Positions 1 to 8,566 of a DNA stretch of 64,000 nt are shown piece by piece. Both the position numbers and the translations under genes were made by a program. This DNA is from Paenibacillus sp. JZ16 (GTDB lineage: Bacteria > Bacillota > Bacilli > Paenibacillales > Paenibacillaceae), in NCBI RefSeq assembly GCF_015326965.1, contig NZ_CP017659.1:1426001-1490000 (forward strand), written 5' to 3'. Below the pieces are notes generated by a model. That model did no database searches. It saw only the letters and a program-made list of their open reading frames with translations, and was not told the DNA's origin. Numbering within the stretch: position 1 is the stretch's first letter; each line of letters starts with the position of its first letter.

Positions 1-978
1 GAGCAAGGCATCCCGAAGAGCTCGCGCTTCACCTTGTTTATTAATAACGACCACTTCATCCGCATTCCATCCCATTGCAGCGATGAGGTCATCCACCAGC
101 TGCGGATGGTTTTCCGGATAGACTCCTAAGCTGTCGCCCGGCTCATACTGCAGATTCGATCCTTCAAGAGAAATTTCGATATGACGAGTTTCACGGTCGG
201 ATCCTCTTCCGTTCAAATTCAGGTTCTCGAGAATTTCCGCTTGAAATGGATTGCTTCTCGAAAATTCCGATTCCGTACTATCGCTCAGGGCTACCGCACT
301 CCCATTTTCGACAACGGATGATCCCGCTCCAGCTTCATTCAACGATAGAAGAACCTGATTCATCCATTCTGCAGCCGACTCATCAAAGTCCACATCGCAA
401 TCGACTCTTGGCGTCAGCCGCTTGCCGCCCAATTCCTCGAGCCGTTTGTCGAAATCTTTACCCGTTTGGCAGAAAAATTCATACGAGGTATCCCCCAGCG
501 CCAGTACGGAATATTGAAGATGGTCTACCTGAGGTGCCCGCTTGCTGTGCAGAAATTCATAGAATGGTATAGCATTATCCGGCGGCTCTCCCTCTCCATG
601 CGTACTGACGATTATCAGGAGATTCTGCAGCTTCTTCAGATTATTGGGTTTAAAATCGCTCATAGAAGACATCGTGACCTGCAGGCCAACCTCTTCGAGC
701 TTCTTGGATAGCTTTTTCGATAATCCATGACCATTGCCTGTCTGTGATCCGTACAGGACTGTGACTTCTTTAGTAGCCGTCGCCACCGGTGCCGATACAG
801 CAGCTAACGTGTTCGCTTGTGGTGCTGCCGCAACTGCTGCTGCGGCTTCCGTTCCCTGTAACGCAGCGATGAATCCGCTGAGCCAGGTCCGCTGGGATTC
901 CGTCAGTGTAGGCAGTAGGCGGTTCAGCAGTTCCACCTGCTCCTGATTAAAAGGACTGTTCATTACTTGAAGTTCCAA
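1..978 (-). CDS. cysJ: Sulfite reductase [NADPH] flavoprotein alpha subunit, partial (C-terminus beyond window)
   Basis: This is the flavoprotein half of assimilatory sulfite reductase. It passes electrons from NADPH through FAD and FMN to the CysI hemoprotein in cysteine biosynthesis, in the cytoplasm. The reading frame is open to the window edge and gives 326 residues. I chose the TTG at 978 because a GAGAGGTGG ribosome site lies just upstream and the N-terminus (ELQVMNSPFNQEQ) matches the Bacillus CysJ start as I remember it. An Ala-rich linker is followed by a flavodoxin domain near residues 65-205, with the FMN loop YGSQTGNG, STHGEGEPPD and LALGDTSYEFFC. The start of the FAD-binding domain (RHIEISLEGSNLQYEPGDSLGVYPEN) follows. 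The NADPH domain and the expected cysI partner lie outside the window. It is divergent from cdaS. Confidence 0.93.
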   Translation of the reverse strand, partial: MELQVMNSPFNQEQVELLNRLLPTLTESQRTWLSGFIAALQGTEAAAAVAAAPQANTLAAVSAPVATATKEVTVLYGSQTGNGHGLSKKLSKKLEEVGLQVTMSSMSDFKPNNLKKLQNLLIIVSTHGEGEPPDNAIPFYEFLHSKRAPQVDHLQYSVLALGDTSYEFFCQTGKDFDKRLEELGGKRLTPRVDCDVDFDESAAEWMNQVLLSLNEAGAGSSVVENGSAVALSDSTESEFSRSNPFQAEILENLNLNGRGSDRETRHIEISLEGSNLQYEPGDSLGVYPENHPQLVDDLIAAMGWNADEVVVINKQGEARALRDALL

Positions 979-1171
979 CAATATCCACCTCTCAAAAGCG
1001 CACATTATTAATTCCTACTATTACGATACAATTAATTTTATTACTCCTCTGAACCTATCACAGCTTACCTGAACCGGTCAATTACAATGTTCTTATAGCA
1101 TTTATCAGTTTTACTAATAAATCGATTTTCCGGGCTTTACTACAAGCGAAACCCGACCCTGTTTACGATAG

Positions 1172-1202
1172 AGAATATCGATATCTCCGAATGGCAATGA
1201 TA
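1172..1202 (+). promoter_or_regulatory. Possible forespore sigma-G-like promoter of cdaS
   Basis: AGAATA at 1172-1177 is followed after 17 bases by CAATGATA. This loosely resembles the -35 and -10 elements of sigma-F/G promoters (TGMATA, CATWMTA). It fits the known sporulation expression of B. subtilis cdaS, but the match is imperfect and is only a suggestion. Confidence 0.22.
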
Positions 1203-1227
1203 CCAATCATAAGGAGGAAGATTTCGG

Positions 1228-1845
1228 ATGTTAAATCATGATTGCAATTTTACGCCGCTGAAAAACAAATTGAAGGAACAGCTCACAGATATCACAAGAC
1301 AATTACAGCATATCATTCTCAATTTGGACCAGGACAGTTCATGTCTGCTGGGAGAGCTGGATCATGTCAGAACAAAATTTTTAGAAGCCGAATCGATTTC
1401 TTCTACGTATTATCTCAATTGTTTTCTCTTCCCCTTCACCAGCAAATATCAAGAAATCGCGAAATCCATATATCATCTCAGTCAAAAAAAACGGGGTGCG
1501 CTCATTGTGATTCAACGGGAAGATGGACTTGATTCGTTAATGACGCCAGGGATTCCCTTGTCCGCAGAAATCACAAGTCCCCTGCTTGAATCCATCTTCG
1601 TTCCAGACAGCCCGCTGCACGATGGAGCCGTGCTTGTACGTAAAGAGATGATTATTTCCGCCGCGAACGTGTTGCCTTTAACAGCCAAAACGTATGGGGA
1701 TCGTAAGCTCGGCACGCGTCACCGTGCAGCCATTGGCTTGTCCGAGATCAGTGATGCCTTGGTCCTCGTTGTATCGGAGGAGACGGGCAAGACCTCCTTC
1801 TGCATGAAGGGCACCCTCTATCCTTTATCCATCAGCAGCCCCTAA
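1228..1845 (+). CDS. cdaS: Sporulation-type diadenylate cyclase CdaS
   Basis: The protein makes cyclic di-AMP from two ATP. It has 205 residues, close to the usual size of CdaS (YojJ), which is expressed during spore formation and germination in Bacillus. The first ~65 residues are predicted helical, like the autoinhibitory helices of CdaS. The DAC (DisA_N) domain follows with the two signature motifs: DGA at residues 132-134 and RHR at 164-166. There is no transmembrane segment, which argues against CdaA, and no HhH/DNA-binding tail, which argues against DisA. AAGGAGG lies 10 bases before the ATG. In B. subtilis yojJ also lies close to yojF and yojG (bshB2), so local synteny supports the call. 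Confidence 0.92.
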   Translation: MLNHDCNFTPLKNKLKEQLTDITRQLQHIILNLDQDSSCLLGELDHVRTKFLEAESISSTYYLNCFLFPFTSKYQEIAKSIYHLSQKKRGALIVIQREDGLDSLMTPGIPLSAEITSPLLESIFVPDSPLHDGAVLVRKEMIISAANVLPLTAKTYGDRKLGTRHRAAIGLSEISDALVLVVSEETGKTSFCMKGTLYPLSISSP

Positions 1846-1945
1846 TATCTAATGCTTAATCGTAGAGCCTCCTAGATAGCAAATGAAGTGAAATCTTCCC
1901 TGAAGGCTGTCATCTTCAAACAAAGCACTCGATTCCAAACCATGC

Positions 1946-1980
1946 AAAAGAGCCGCAGATGCTGATTCTGCGGCTCTTTT
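1946..1980. terminator. Bidirectional terminator between cdaS and bshB2
   Basis: A 14-bp near-perfect stem (AAAAGAGCCGCAGA / TCTGCGGCTCTTTT) with a short loop has A and T runs on both sides. It sits between convergent genes and can serve both. Confidence 0.85.
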
Positions 1981-2005
1981 TATGGATCATCCCATGGTGG
2001 GAATT

Positions 2006-2662
2006 TTATGCAAATGTATAGGTCCAGAAACGTTCCGTACCGAAGCGCTGTTCCACTTCCTTGGCCTTCATCTGTTTCTTGCCCAGCAGCTCTGCTGCCT
2101 GGAATTGAGAGCGATGGGCTTGAATGGAGTTCAGCTTCTGTACCATGAACATGGATACATCTTGATAAACATCCGGTTTACCCAATTCTTGCTCACAATT
2201 GTTGGAGAATGCCAGACATTGAACGACAGGTCTATCTCCTGCCGGCATCCGCTGAATCGTGCGGATTACGGCCGCGCCCGTTGCGTCATGGTCAGGGTGG
2301 ACGCTATATCCAGGGTAAAACGTGAACACCAGCGATGGCTTTATCTCCTGAAGCAGAGAGGCAATCACGCTATCCAGCTTATTTTGATCCTCGAATTCAA
2401 TCGTTTTATCATGGAAACCAAGCAATCTCAAATCCTGTATGCCTATAGCTTTGCAGGATTCCTCCAGCTCTGCTTTGCGAATGGTTGGAAGGGTGATACG
2501 GTTCGCAAACGGTGGAATGCCCATATTACGGCCCATCTCTCCAAGCGTTAAGCAGGCATAGGTAACATGAGCGCCTTCCATAATATATTTAGCCAGCGTA
2601 CCGGACAAACCAAATGCTTCATCATCCGGGTGCGGCAATACGACCAGTATGTTTTGCTCCAT
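2006..2662 (-). CDS. bshB2: Bacillithiol biosynthesis deacetylase BshB2
   Basis: This is a zinc-dependent LmbE/PIG-L-family deacetylase that removes acetate from GlcNAc-malate during synthesis of bacillithiol, the low-molecular-weight thiol of many Firmicutes. The metal-binding motif PHPDDEAFG is near the N-terminus and the second motif HPDHDATG is near residue 125. The length (218 aa) is normal. I place the start at the ATG at 2662 rather than the TTG one codon upstream, because of the GGAGACGAGG ribosome site. It lies 22 bases downstream of the yojF-like gene and is almost certainly co-transcribed with it. Confidence 0.9.
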   Translation of the reverse strand: MEQNILVVLPHPDDEAFGLSGTLAKYIMEGAHVTYACLTLGEMGRNMGIPPFANRITLPTIRKAELEESCKAIGIQDLRLLGFHDKTIEFEDQNKLDSVIASLLQEIKPSLVFTFYPGYSVHPDHDATGAAVIRTIQRMPAGDRPVVQCLAFSNNCEQELGKPDVYQDVSMFMVQKLNSIQAHRSQFQAAELLGKKQMKAKEVEQRFGTERFWTYTFA

Positions 2663-2684
2663 CAATCCTCGTCTCCTCTCTCTA

Positions 2685-3029
2685 TTAAAAAGGCTCCCGG
2701 CTCAACTGCAAAGCGACAACCAGTTTGCCCTGACTGTCATGACCTGCCATAATCAGCCGATCGGTATCCGTCTGTTCGAAATGGGTGAGTCCTTCGGTAT
2801 ATACCCAGCCCTGACTCATTTTCAATCCAACCCGATAGGGTCCATTGCCGGATATCGAACCGTGGCTGTAACGAATGATTGCATTCGTAATAAAGTTAGC
2901 CGCGGGATGCTTCGTGCTGTCATAATGGGCAGCATAAGCGCCTGTCGTCATCTCAAGATGAATATATAAATCCTGGTCCTTCAATTTATCAATCATTTGT
3001 TGTACTTCGGTTTGATTTATGAGTTCCAT
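2685..3029 (-). CDS. yojF: YojF family protein (DUF1806)
   Basis: A 114-residue soluble protein resembling B. subtilis YojF, the conserved neighbour of bshB2. Its biochemical role is not known to me. The ATG at 3029 is preferred because GGAGGGAACT lies directly before it. The conserved upstream position next to the bacillithiol deacetylase suggests a helper role in thiol metabolism, but that is inference from context only. No metal or nucleotide motif is obvious. Confidence 0.8.
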   Translation of the reverse strand: MELINQTEVQQMIDKLKDQDLYIHLEMTTGAYAAHYDSTKHPAANFITNAIIRYSHGSISGNGPYRVGLKMSQGWVYTEGLTHFEQTDTDRLIMAGHDSQGKLVVALQLSREPF

Positions 3030-3131
3030 AGTTCCCTCCAATATAAAGAATCACAACATGCAAGCAGTCGATAGGATCATTCTATCATAATTTTAGAGCA
3101 GGACGAAAATACATAAACCAAGACGCATGAT

Positions 3132-3623
3132 TTATCTCGCAGTAAAAAGCGTGGCGTATTCCGGTTGTACTGCATATGCATTAAGCTCATGCTCCGAAAT
3201 AACCGTATAGCCTTCCTTGCGCAGCAGAGCCGTTGTCACGCCATAACCGGCTGTTTTCTCATTGGCAAATTCTCCATTATAAATCATGGAGCTTCCGCAG
3301 GAAGGACTGCTCTCTTTTAATACGATCAGCAAAGCTCCGAGCTCTTGCGCCATTCGAAGCGTTTGGTATGCACCTTTTATATACATCTCGGTCACGTCTT
3401 TCCCGGATAGCTCAACCACTCTAGCATGCCCTGCCAATACATCATCTCCGTTTCCTCCAACGATCTCCGCCGGCTCCCGTGGAGTTGAGAATCCGCCAAG
3501 CAGTTCGGGACATACGGCCACGGCTTTCTTTGCTTCAACCAGCTGCTGAATATTCGTATCCAGGCTGTCCGTAGCGTTATAACGAACCTTCAAACCGGCT
3601 AAACATGAGCTTACAACAATCAC
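3132..3623 (-). CDS. DUF523 family protein
   Basis: A 163-residue cytoplasmic protein of the DUF523 (YbbK-like) family. Three conserved cysteines typical of the family are visible: VSSCLAG near the N-terminus, VCPELLGG, and SPSCGS near residue 110. They suggest metal or thiol chemistry. The GTG at 3623 is preferred because GAGG lies 8 bases upstream; a second in-frame GTG at 3632 overlaps that site. It appears to be monocistronic. The function is not established. Confidence 0.82.
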   Translation of the reverse strand: MIVVSSCLAGLKVRYNATDSLDTNIQQLVEAKKAVAVCPELLGGFSTPREPAEIVGGNGDDVLAGHARVVELSGKDVTEMYIKGAYQTLRMAQELGALLIVLKESSPSCGSSMIYNGEFANEKTAGYGVTTALLRKEGYTVISEHELNAYAVQPEYATLFTAR

Positions 3624-3757
3624 AAAGGCCACCTCAAATCTCTCGTTCTTACCTTTTTACTACCTACTACTGCCTAAGCCGTTTGCACTTATTTTAGTAT
3701 CAGGAATCGGAACTCAAATGTCAACGAAATGCATAGGGCACCGATCATATCCCTCAT

Positions 3758-4552
3758 CTAACGGATCATGGGAGCAACCCTTTTGAGGAAGTGATTCATT
3801 AATAATGGCAAAGAAATCAATATCGGCGGATCATCCAGCCGGGGAACATGCAAAGTTACATGAAGATGCGGAGTCTTAGCGTTTGGGGTAACGATAATAG
3901 GTTCCTTCGAACGGGTACGCAGTGTGGTAGACTTCGGAAGCAAAAAATCGACCGCCTGCATGCCCCATGGTACCGAAGTAGCCATCAGATAATACGTTCC
4001 GGGACTGACGTCGCCGAACCGAAACGAGCCGACGGAAGATAACAAAGTTCCGTATAACGGAAGCCCTTCGGGAATCGGCTTGGCAAACAGCCCGATCAAG
4101 ATCACGCCCTGAAATGGAGCCATTGCCTCTATCGTGCCTTCTACTGTCAGATTGGGATTCTCGACCGGTATGGAGTCACGCCAGCTGTTCAGTTTCTGCA
4201 GGGATGACAAATGCTCGTCCGCCTCTTCCTTCGAGTTTCGAAACTGGGAAGGGGTCACGCCTACTCTTTCCGTGAAGCGTGTCGTAAATGTGCCCAGACT
4301 CTGCTGACCGATCTCCATGGCGATATCCCGGATACTCAGATGTGTATGTAATAGCAAATCCTTCGCCTTCTCCAAACGAAGCGAGGACACGTAATATAAT
4401 GGTGGCAGTCCGATTCGATCCTTAAATATACGTGAAAAATGATATTGGCTGTATCCTATGTAATTCGCCAGTGTTGATAACGGAAGGGGCTCATAAATAT
4501 TGTTGTGAATATACGCGATTACCTCATCGATTTCAGCATATCGATCAGTCAT
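3758..4552 (-). CDS. AraC-family transcriptional regulator, N-terminal DNA-binding domain
   Basis: The N-terminal ~105 residues contain the double helix-turn-helix of AraC/XylS proteins (PLSTLANYIGYSQYHFSRIFK and SIRDIAMEIGQQS, then TRFTERVGVTPSQFR). The C-terminal ~150 residues form a domain I do not recognise, probably a ligand sensor. I place the start at the ATG at 4552, after AAGGATGG. The frame continues to a TTG at 4618, but that has no ribosome site. No partner gene is adjacent on the same transcript, so its target is unknown. Confidence 0.8.
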   Translation of the reverse strand: MTDRYAEIDEVIAYIHNNIYEPLPLSTLANYIGYSQYHFSRIFKDRIGLPPLYYVSSLRLEKAKDLLLHTHLSIRDIAMEIGQQSLGTFTTRFTERVGVTPSQFRNSKEEADEHLSSLQKLNSWRDSIPVENPNLTVEGTIEAMAPFQGVILIGLFAKPIPEGLPLYGTLLSSVGSFRFGDVSPGTYYLMATSVPWGMQAVDFLLPKSTTLRTRSKEPIIVTPNAKTPHLHVTLHVPRLDDPPILISLPLLMNHFLKRVAPMIR

Positions 4553-4708
4553 CAGGTCTGCACCATCCTTCATTCCGGATATTATGTATGGGGCCATTCC
4601 AAAACGTTCGAGGAACAATTGTTCGCATTCATACTATCATATCCATCTAAAAAATGGAAGCTTTATATGTTAAAAATATCACCTCGCATGTATAATCATG
4701 CACATAAA

Positions 4709-4733
4709 AAAGCCGCGCTGCAAGCGCGGCTTT
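4709..4733 (-). terminator. Terminator of the Gfo/Idh-AraC operon
   Basis: An 11-bp stem (AAAGCCGCGCT/AGCGCGGCTTT) with a 3-base loop is followed by a T run on the minus strand. It lies just past the stop at 4741. Confidence 0.88.
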
Positions 4734-4740
4734 CTCACTA

Positions 4741-5829
4741 TCAATCCAAGTCCGGAATATGAATCTCAACCTCTTTTTTGCTCTGGGAAGAACGCAAAAT
4801 ACCGTCCAGAATCGCTTGATTCCGAAGCACCTGCTCTCCCGGGATCGGCGCCGGCTTGCCTTCACGCACAGCGCTTACGAAATCCTTGATTTTCTCCTGG
4901 AATACGTTAAGCTCATGATGGACCAGCGGTATGGCGCTTTCGGTATGATGACCTTGGATATCATGGAACATGGAGATTGATCCTACCTTCCCGTCCCACA
5001 CACCGCTCCAAGGGCCTGAACCTGCCGGGGTAATCTTCATGCCCGCATCCGTGCCCAGGAACATCGTCGCCCCCAGGGTATCCATATGCATAGCCCATGA
5101 CGTTTTGAAGTTAAGCACAAGGTCTCCTTCGAATCGAATCATCGCTACGCCGAAATCCTCAACATTAAACGCACTGGATTCGGAGTGGTATTTGGGATTT
5201 GTTCCAAAATAATTCGATGTATACGCGGATACCGTTAACGGCTTGGGATATCCAAGCGCGTTCAGGGCCATGTCCAAGGAATAACAGCCAATGTCCGCCA
5301 TGGCGCCTGCCCCTGAAATCTCCTGCCGGACAAACGTTCCACCCGGCATTCCACGGCGGCGGCCGCCTCCGGTTTCCACATAATACACTTTTCCTAGCTC
5401 GCCCTTTTGAATCAGATTCTTAATGATGCCCATATTCGGATCATAACGCGGCTGGAAGCCGACGTTGAGCATATTTCCGGTTTTTTTCGAAATCTGAACC
5501 ATCTCGATGGCTTCATCCAACGTGACCGACATCGGTTTCTCGAGCATTACGTGTTTGCCCGCTGACAGCGCATCAACCGTGGTGCTATAATGCGCAACGT
5601 TTGGCGTACAGATGCTCACGCCATCCAGGTCGAGATCCAACAATCTGCGGTGATCATCAAATCCGATCGCTCCCTGAAGCCCCCAGCGCTCAATAAATTG
5701 ATCGGCTCTGCCGGGTAAAATATCAGCTACAGCGACAATCTGCACATCGTCGATTTGTTTATAATATTTTGCATGCTCCCCCGCAATGCCGCCGCTTCCA
5801 ATAATTCCAATTCGAATGGTTTTGCTCAT
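4741..5829 (-). CDS. Gfo/Idh/MocA family NAD(P)-dependent oxidoreductase
   Basis: A 362-residue sugar/cyclitol dehydrogenase-type enzyme. The N-terminal Rossmann fold has GIIGSGGIAGEH. The conserved EKP motif (HVMLEKPMS) is near residue 97, and the Gfo/Idh/MocA C-terminal domain follows with GAMADIGCYSLD, which contains the usual catalytic-region Asp. The substrate cannot be read from sequence. It is the last gene of a three-gene unit with a cupin-AraC regulator (gap 14 bases) and a second family member, which suggests a small carbohydrate-modification pathway. No transporter is linked. Confidence 0.88.
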   Translation of the reverse strand: MSKTIRIGIIGSGGIAGEHAKYYKQIDDVQIVAVADILPGRADQFIERWGLQGAIGFDDHRRLLDLDLDGVSICTPNVAHYSTTVDALSAGKHVMLEKPMSVTLDEAIEMVQISKKTGNMLNVGFQPRYDPNMGIIKNLIQKGELGKVYYVETGGGRRRGMPGGTFVRQEISGAGAMADIGCYSLDMALNALGYPKPLTVSAYTSNYFGTNPKYHSESSAFNVEDFGVAMIRFEGDLVLNFKTSWAMHMDTLGATMFLGTDAGMKITPAGSGPWSGVWDGKVGSISMFHDIQGHHTESAIPLVHHELNVFQEKIKDFVSAVREGKPAPIPGEQVLRNQAILDGILRSSQSKKEVEIHIPDLD

Positions 5830-5843
5830 GGCTGATACTCCCC

Positions 5844-6791
5844 CTACAATTTCACATTCATTGCCCGATATGTTGATGGCGTATATCCATATCTCTTTCG
5901 AAATACGGTATGCAAATAACTTCCGCTTGAGAAGCCTTCGTGTATTGCGATTTTATCAATCGACCAATTGGTATCGATCAGCTTCCTGCATACGGCTTCA
6001 AGGCGGACATGCTCCAGTATTTCGCTGAAGGACTGCCCTTCCGCTTGCTCCTTGAATATTCGCTGCAGCTGTCTTGAGCTGATATGCAGCTTCTCCGCGA
6101 CGTCATCCAATACAACCTCTCCCGAAGAGTTCGCATGAATATACTCCAGTGCCAATTGATAGCGGTAAGCCTTCATATCCCGTGAAGGCAGTTCCGCTTC
6201 CGATGGCTCGGATTCATATGCGCGTACAGCGCGCAGCAGTATCTGAATAATGCACTGCTTAATCGTTGTATACAGACCCGAATACTTCTCTTGAGAAGCC
6301 TGATAAGCCTCAAGAAAATAAGGCATCGCACGATGGATATCCATCGTTGGCTTCAACGGTAATCCTCTCAGCTTCTCCATGCAGTCATCGGCTTCCGCCA
6401 TTTCCCATGGATCCGAAGGAGGCAGTGCCGGACTCTCATGATCGGATACCTCATCGCGCGGAATAATGTCCACGTGCAGACATAATTCATCCATCGGCTC
6501 CGCTGCATCCGCCTCCTGATAATGAAGCACATTCGGACCTGTTAGATAAAACATGCCTTCCCGCAGCGCATAAGGCTCTTCTTCCATAATAACGCTCCCC
6601 TTGCCGCGGGGTATGAAATGAAATTCATACTCCGCATGCTTATGGAAAGAGACAATCTTTCCTGGCGGAAAGGTGGTGAGATGAAACCGAAGAACACGGA
6701 TCTCATAACGTCCCCAATAAACTCTCAGGTCAAGTCGCTCCAAGGCATCCTGACGATCTTTCATCAATTCGTATGGAAAATGGTTATTCAT
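5844..6791 (-). CDS. AraC-family transcriptional regulator with N-terminal cupin sensor
   Basis: A 315-residue regulator. Residues ~30-110 form a cupin-type arabinose-binding-like domain (HKHAEYEFHFIPRGKGSV). Residues ~210-312 hold the AraC double helix-turn-helix (VVLDDVAEKLHISSRQLQRIFK and SIDKIAIHEGFSSGSYLHTVFRKRYGYTPSTYR). It lies between two Gfo/Idh/MocA dehydrogenases with gaps of 14 and 30 bases, so it is probably co-transcribed and likely controls the unit in response to a sugar. Confidence 0.88.
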   Translation of the reverse strand: MNNHFPYELMKDRQDALERLDLRVYWGRYEIRVLRFHLTTFPPGKIVSFHKHAEYEFHFIPRGKGSVIMEEEPYALREGMFYLTGPNVLHYQEADAAEPMDELCLHVDIIPRDEVSDHESPALPPSDPWEMAEADDCMEKLRGLPLKPTMDIHRAMPYFLEAYQASQEKYSGLYTTIKQCIIQILLRAVRAYESEPSEAELPSRDMKAYRYQLALEYIHANSSGEVVLDDVAEKLHISSRQLQRIFKEQAEGQSFSEILEHVRLEAVCRKLIDTNWSIDKIAIHEGFSSGSYLHTVFRKRYGYTPSTYRAMNVKL

Positions 6792-6821
6792 CCTGATGCA
6801 TCATCCCTGTATCTTATGCTC

Positions 6822-7823
6822 TTATGCTTGCAGTTCATCCAAACGAATGGCGCGATGCTCTTTGGCCGAACGGTTGGAGGCTTCCATCAGTTTGGTTAAT
6901 TCAACCGCATATGCGATATTTTCCTCTGCAATGGTATCTTCTTGAATATGGGAAATCCATTGCTCAAATGCACTTGCACGATTCGCAGGCACCGGCAGCT
7001 CTACCCAGGCATCCTTGTACTCTTCTTTTTTCGTTGAACGAATAAGAAGTTTGTCGTCAGGCGTTCCGTACAGAATCGTTCCGTCCGTACCATGAATTTC
7101 AATTGTAAATGGCGAGAAGTTGTTTACAAATCCGGCTTCAACCACACCGACAGCTCCCGTAGCCGTAGAAAGCGTAGCAACGGCGTTGTCTTCCACCTCT
7201 TTACCCGTGATGTATCCGAAATTCGCATGGACATCAACCGCTTCTTCACCGAGGAACAAGCGTGTCAAATACATCGGATGGCATCCCAGATCGATTAATG
7301 CGCCTCCACGGCACTCCTCCAGGCTGTAGAAATGCTCAGGCAGCCAACCGGCAGTCGCGCCATTATGAGACAAGCGTACACGAACGAGTGTTACGGTGCC
7401 AAGCAGCTCTTGCTGCAATACCTCGCGGATCGCCAAGGTATAGCCGTCATTCAGCCGCGGTAGCGATACCGTTAATTTGACCTGGTGCTCATTCACGGCA
7501 TTGATGATATCGTTGACCTCTTGCAGGGTGGCCGCAATTACTTTTTCCGTGAATATGTGTTTGCCTGCCGCCGCAGCTTTCAACATGACTTCTCTGTGCA
7601 TGGATGTCGGAGCATCCACGATCACGGCATCGATATCGTCACTTTGCAGCATGTCGTCCAGGGACTCATAAAAAGGTACGCCTTGCTTCTCTGCAGCTTC
7701 TCTTCCGCGCCCCGGGTTCTCATCCCATACCGCTACGATTTGAGCATCCGGATGCTCCTGCGCTTGTTTCGTATAATCCCACGCGTGTACATGCCAATAA
7801 CTAATTTTTCCGATTCTAATCAT
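6822..7823 (-). CDS. Gfo/Idh/MocA family oxidoreductase
   Basis: A 333-residue member of the dehydrogenase superfamily. The N-terminal nucleotide-binding region is somewhat atypical (GKISYWHVHAW instead of a clean GxGxxG). The EK motif (HIFTEKVIA) lacks the usual Pro after Lys, and GGALIDLGCHPMYL marks the C-terminal domain. The atypical dinucleotide loop means activity should not be assumed. The ATG at 7823 is preferred over the GTG at 7832 because GAGG lies 8 bases before it. It is the first gene of the three-gene unit. Confidence 0.85.
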   Translation of the reverse strand: MIRIGKISYWHVHAWDYTKQAQEHPDAQIVAVWDENPGRGREAAEKQGVPFYESLDDMLQSDDIDAVIVDAPTSMHREVMLKAAAAGKHIFTEKVIAATLQEVNDIINAVNEHQVKLTVSLPRLNDGYTLAIREVLQQELLGTVTLVRVRLSHNGATAGWLPEHFYSLEECRGGALIDLGCHPMYLTRLFLGEEAVDVHANFGYITGKEVEDNAVATLSTATGAVGVVEAGFVNNFSPFTIEIHGTDGTILYGTPDDKLLIRSTKKEEYKDAWVELPVPANRASAFEQWISHIQEDTIAEENIAYAVELTKLMEASNRSAKEHRAIRLDELQA

Positions 7824-7940
7824 TCTCGTCACCTCAGTATCTAATATTAAGACATCATGCCATTAATCTATCACACGAACCGCCCGATTCACAGTGTAAA
7901 ATTGCGACAATCAAGTTAGATATCACGACATGATGGCAAA

Positions 7941-7964
7941 CAAAAACTCCGCCAGTTGACGGAG
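7941..7964 (-). terminator. Terminator of the YfiT-like gene
   Basis: A CTCCG/CGGAG stem, with TTTTTGTTTG following on the minus strand, lies 17 bases past the stop of the gene at 7982. Confidence 0.75.
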
Positions 7965-7981
7965 CAGAATCATCTGAAAAC

Positions 7982-8506
7982 TCACAGTTTCAAGCGTTCT
8001 CTTGCAGTTGTGATATGTGCAGTATGATGTTTACCGTGCCAGGCGTACATGCCCGTTGCGTATTCCAGGCTCGTTTTTCGCTGGTTCTCGGGGTGATAGA
8101 ACGTTCTGAGATAGTCCTCGGTATTCATGATGTTTAATAAAGCGACCCATCTGGCGTGTATGCCATCAATCAAAACGAGTGAAGCATCAACATCCGCCGT
8201 CATTGAATCCTCAAGGGCTGCCCACTTCTGCTCGTCATAAGGCTTAATCGTTGGGTTGTCTTCCGTCAAAGCAAGTTTGAACCGGATATAGCTGTTCATA
8301 TGACTGTCGGCCAGATGGTGAACGACCTGTCGGATGCTCCAGCCTCCATCTCGATATGATAAATCCAGCTGTTCCTGGCTTAGCCCCTGCACGGCAGCCC
8401 TCAGTTTCTCCGGCAGGCTCTTAATCTCTTGAATCCAGAGCTCCCTCTGTTCAGGCGTCGATGGCCCTTCCCATTCAAATTGTCCTATCGGGTATCTCAA
8501 GTCCAT
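7982..8506 (-). CDS. YfiT/BstA-like DinB-fold protein (putative metal-dependent hydrolase / bacillithiol transferase)
   Basis: A 174-residue four-helix DinB_2-type protein that closely resembles Bacillus YfiT, including the N-terminal [10 protein letters not shown]. Candidate metal ligands are in [10 protein letters not shown] near residue 58 and [10 protein letters not shown] near residue 158, the three-His pattern of the family. Members of this fold have been linked to thiol-S-transfer with bacillithiol. That would fit the bshB2 gene 6 kb away, but the activity here is inferred. It is preceded by GTGAGGGAAC and appears monocistronic. Confidence 0.84.
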   Translation of the reverse strand: MDLRYPIGQFEWEGPSTPEQRELWIQEIKSLPEKLRAAVQGLSQEQLDLSYRDGGWSIRQVVHHLADSHMNSYIRFKLALTEDNPTIKPYDEQKWAALEDSMTADVDASLVLIDGIHARWVALLNIMNTEDYLRTFYHPENQRKTSLEYATGMYAWHGKHHTAHITTARERLKL

Positions 8507-8566
8507 GTTCCCTCACTCCTTGACCATCATTTTTTGAATCATTCGTACAGTAATGATAATAGCATT

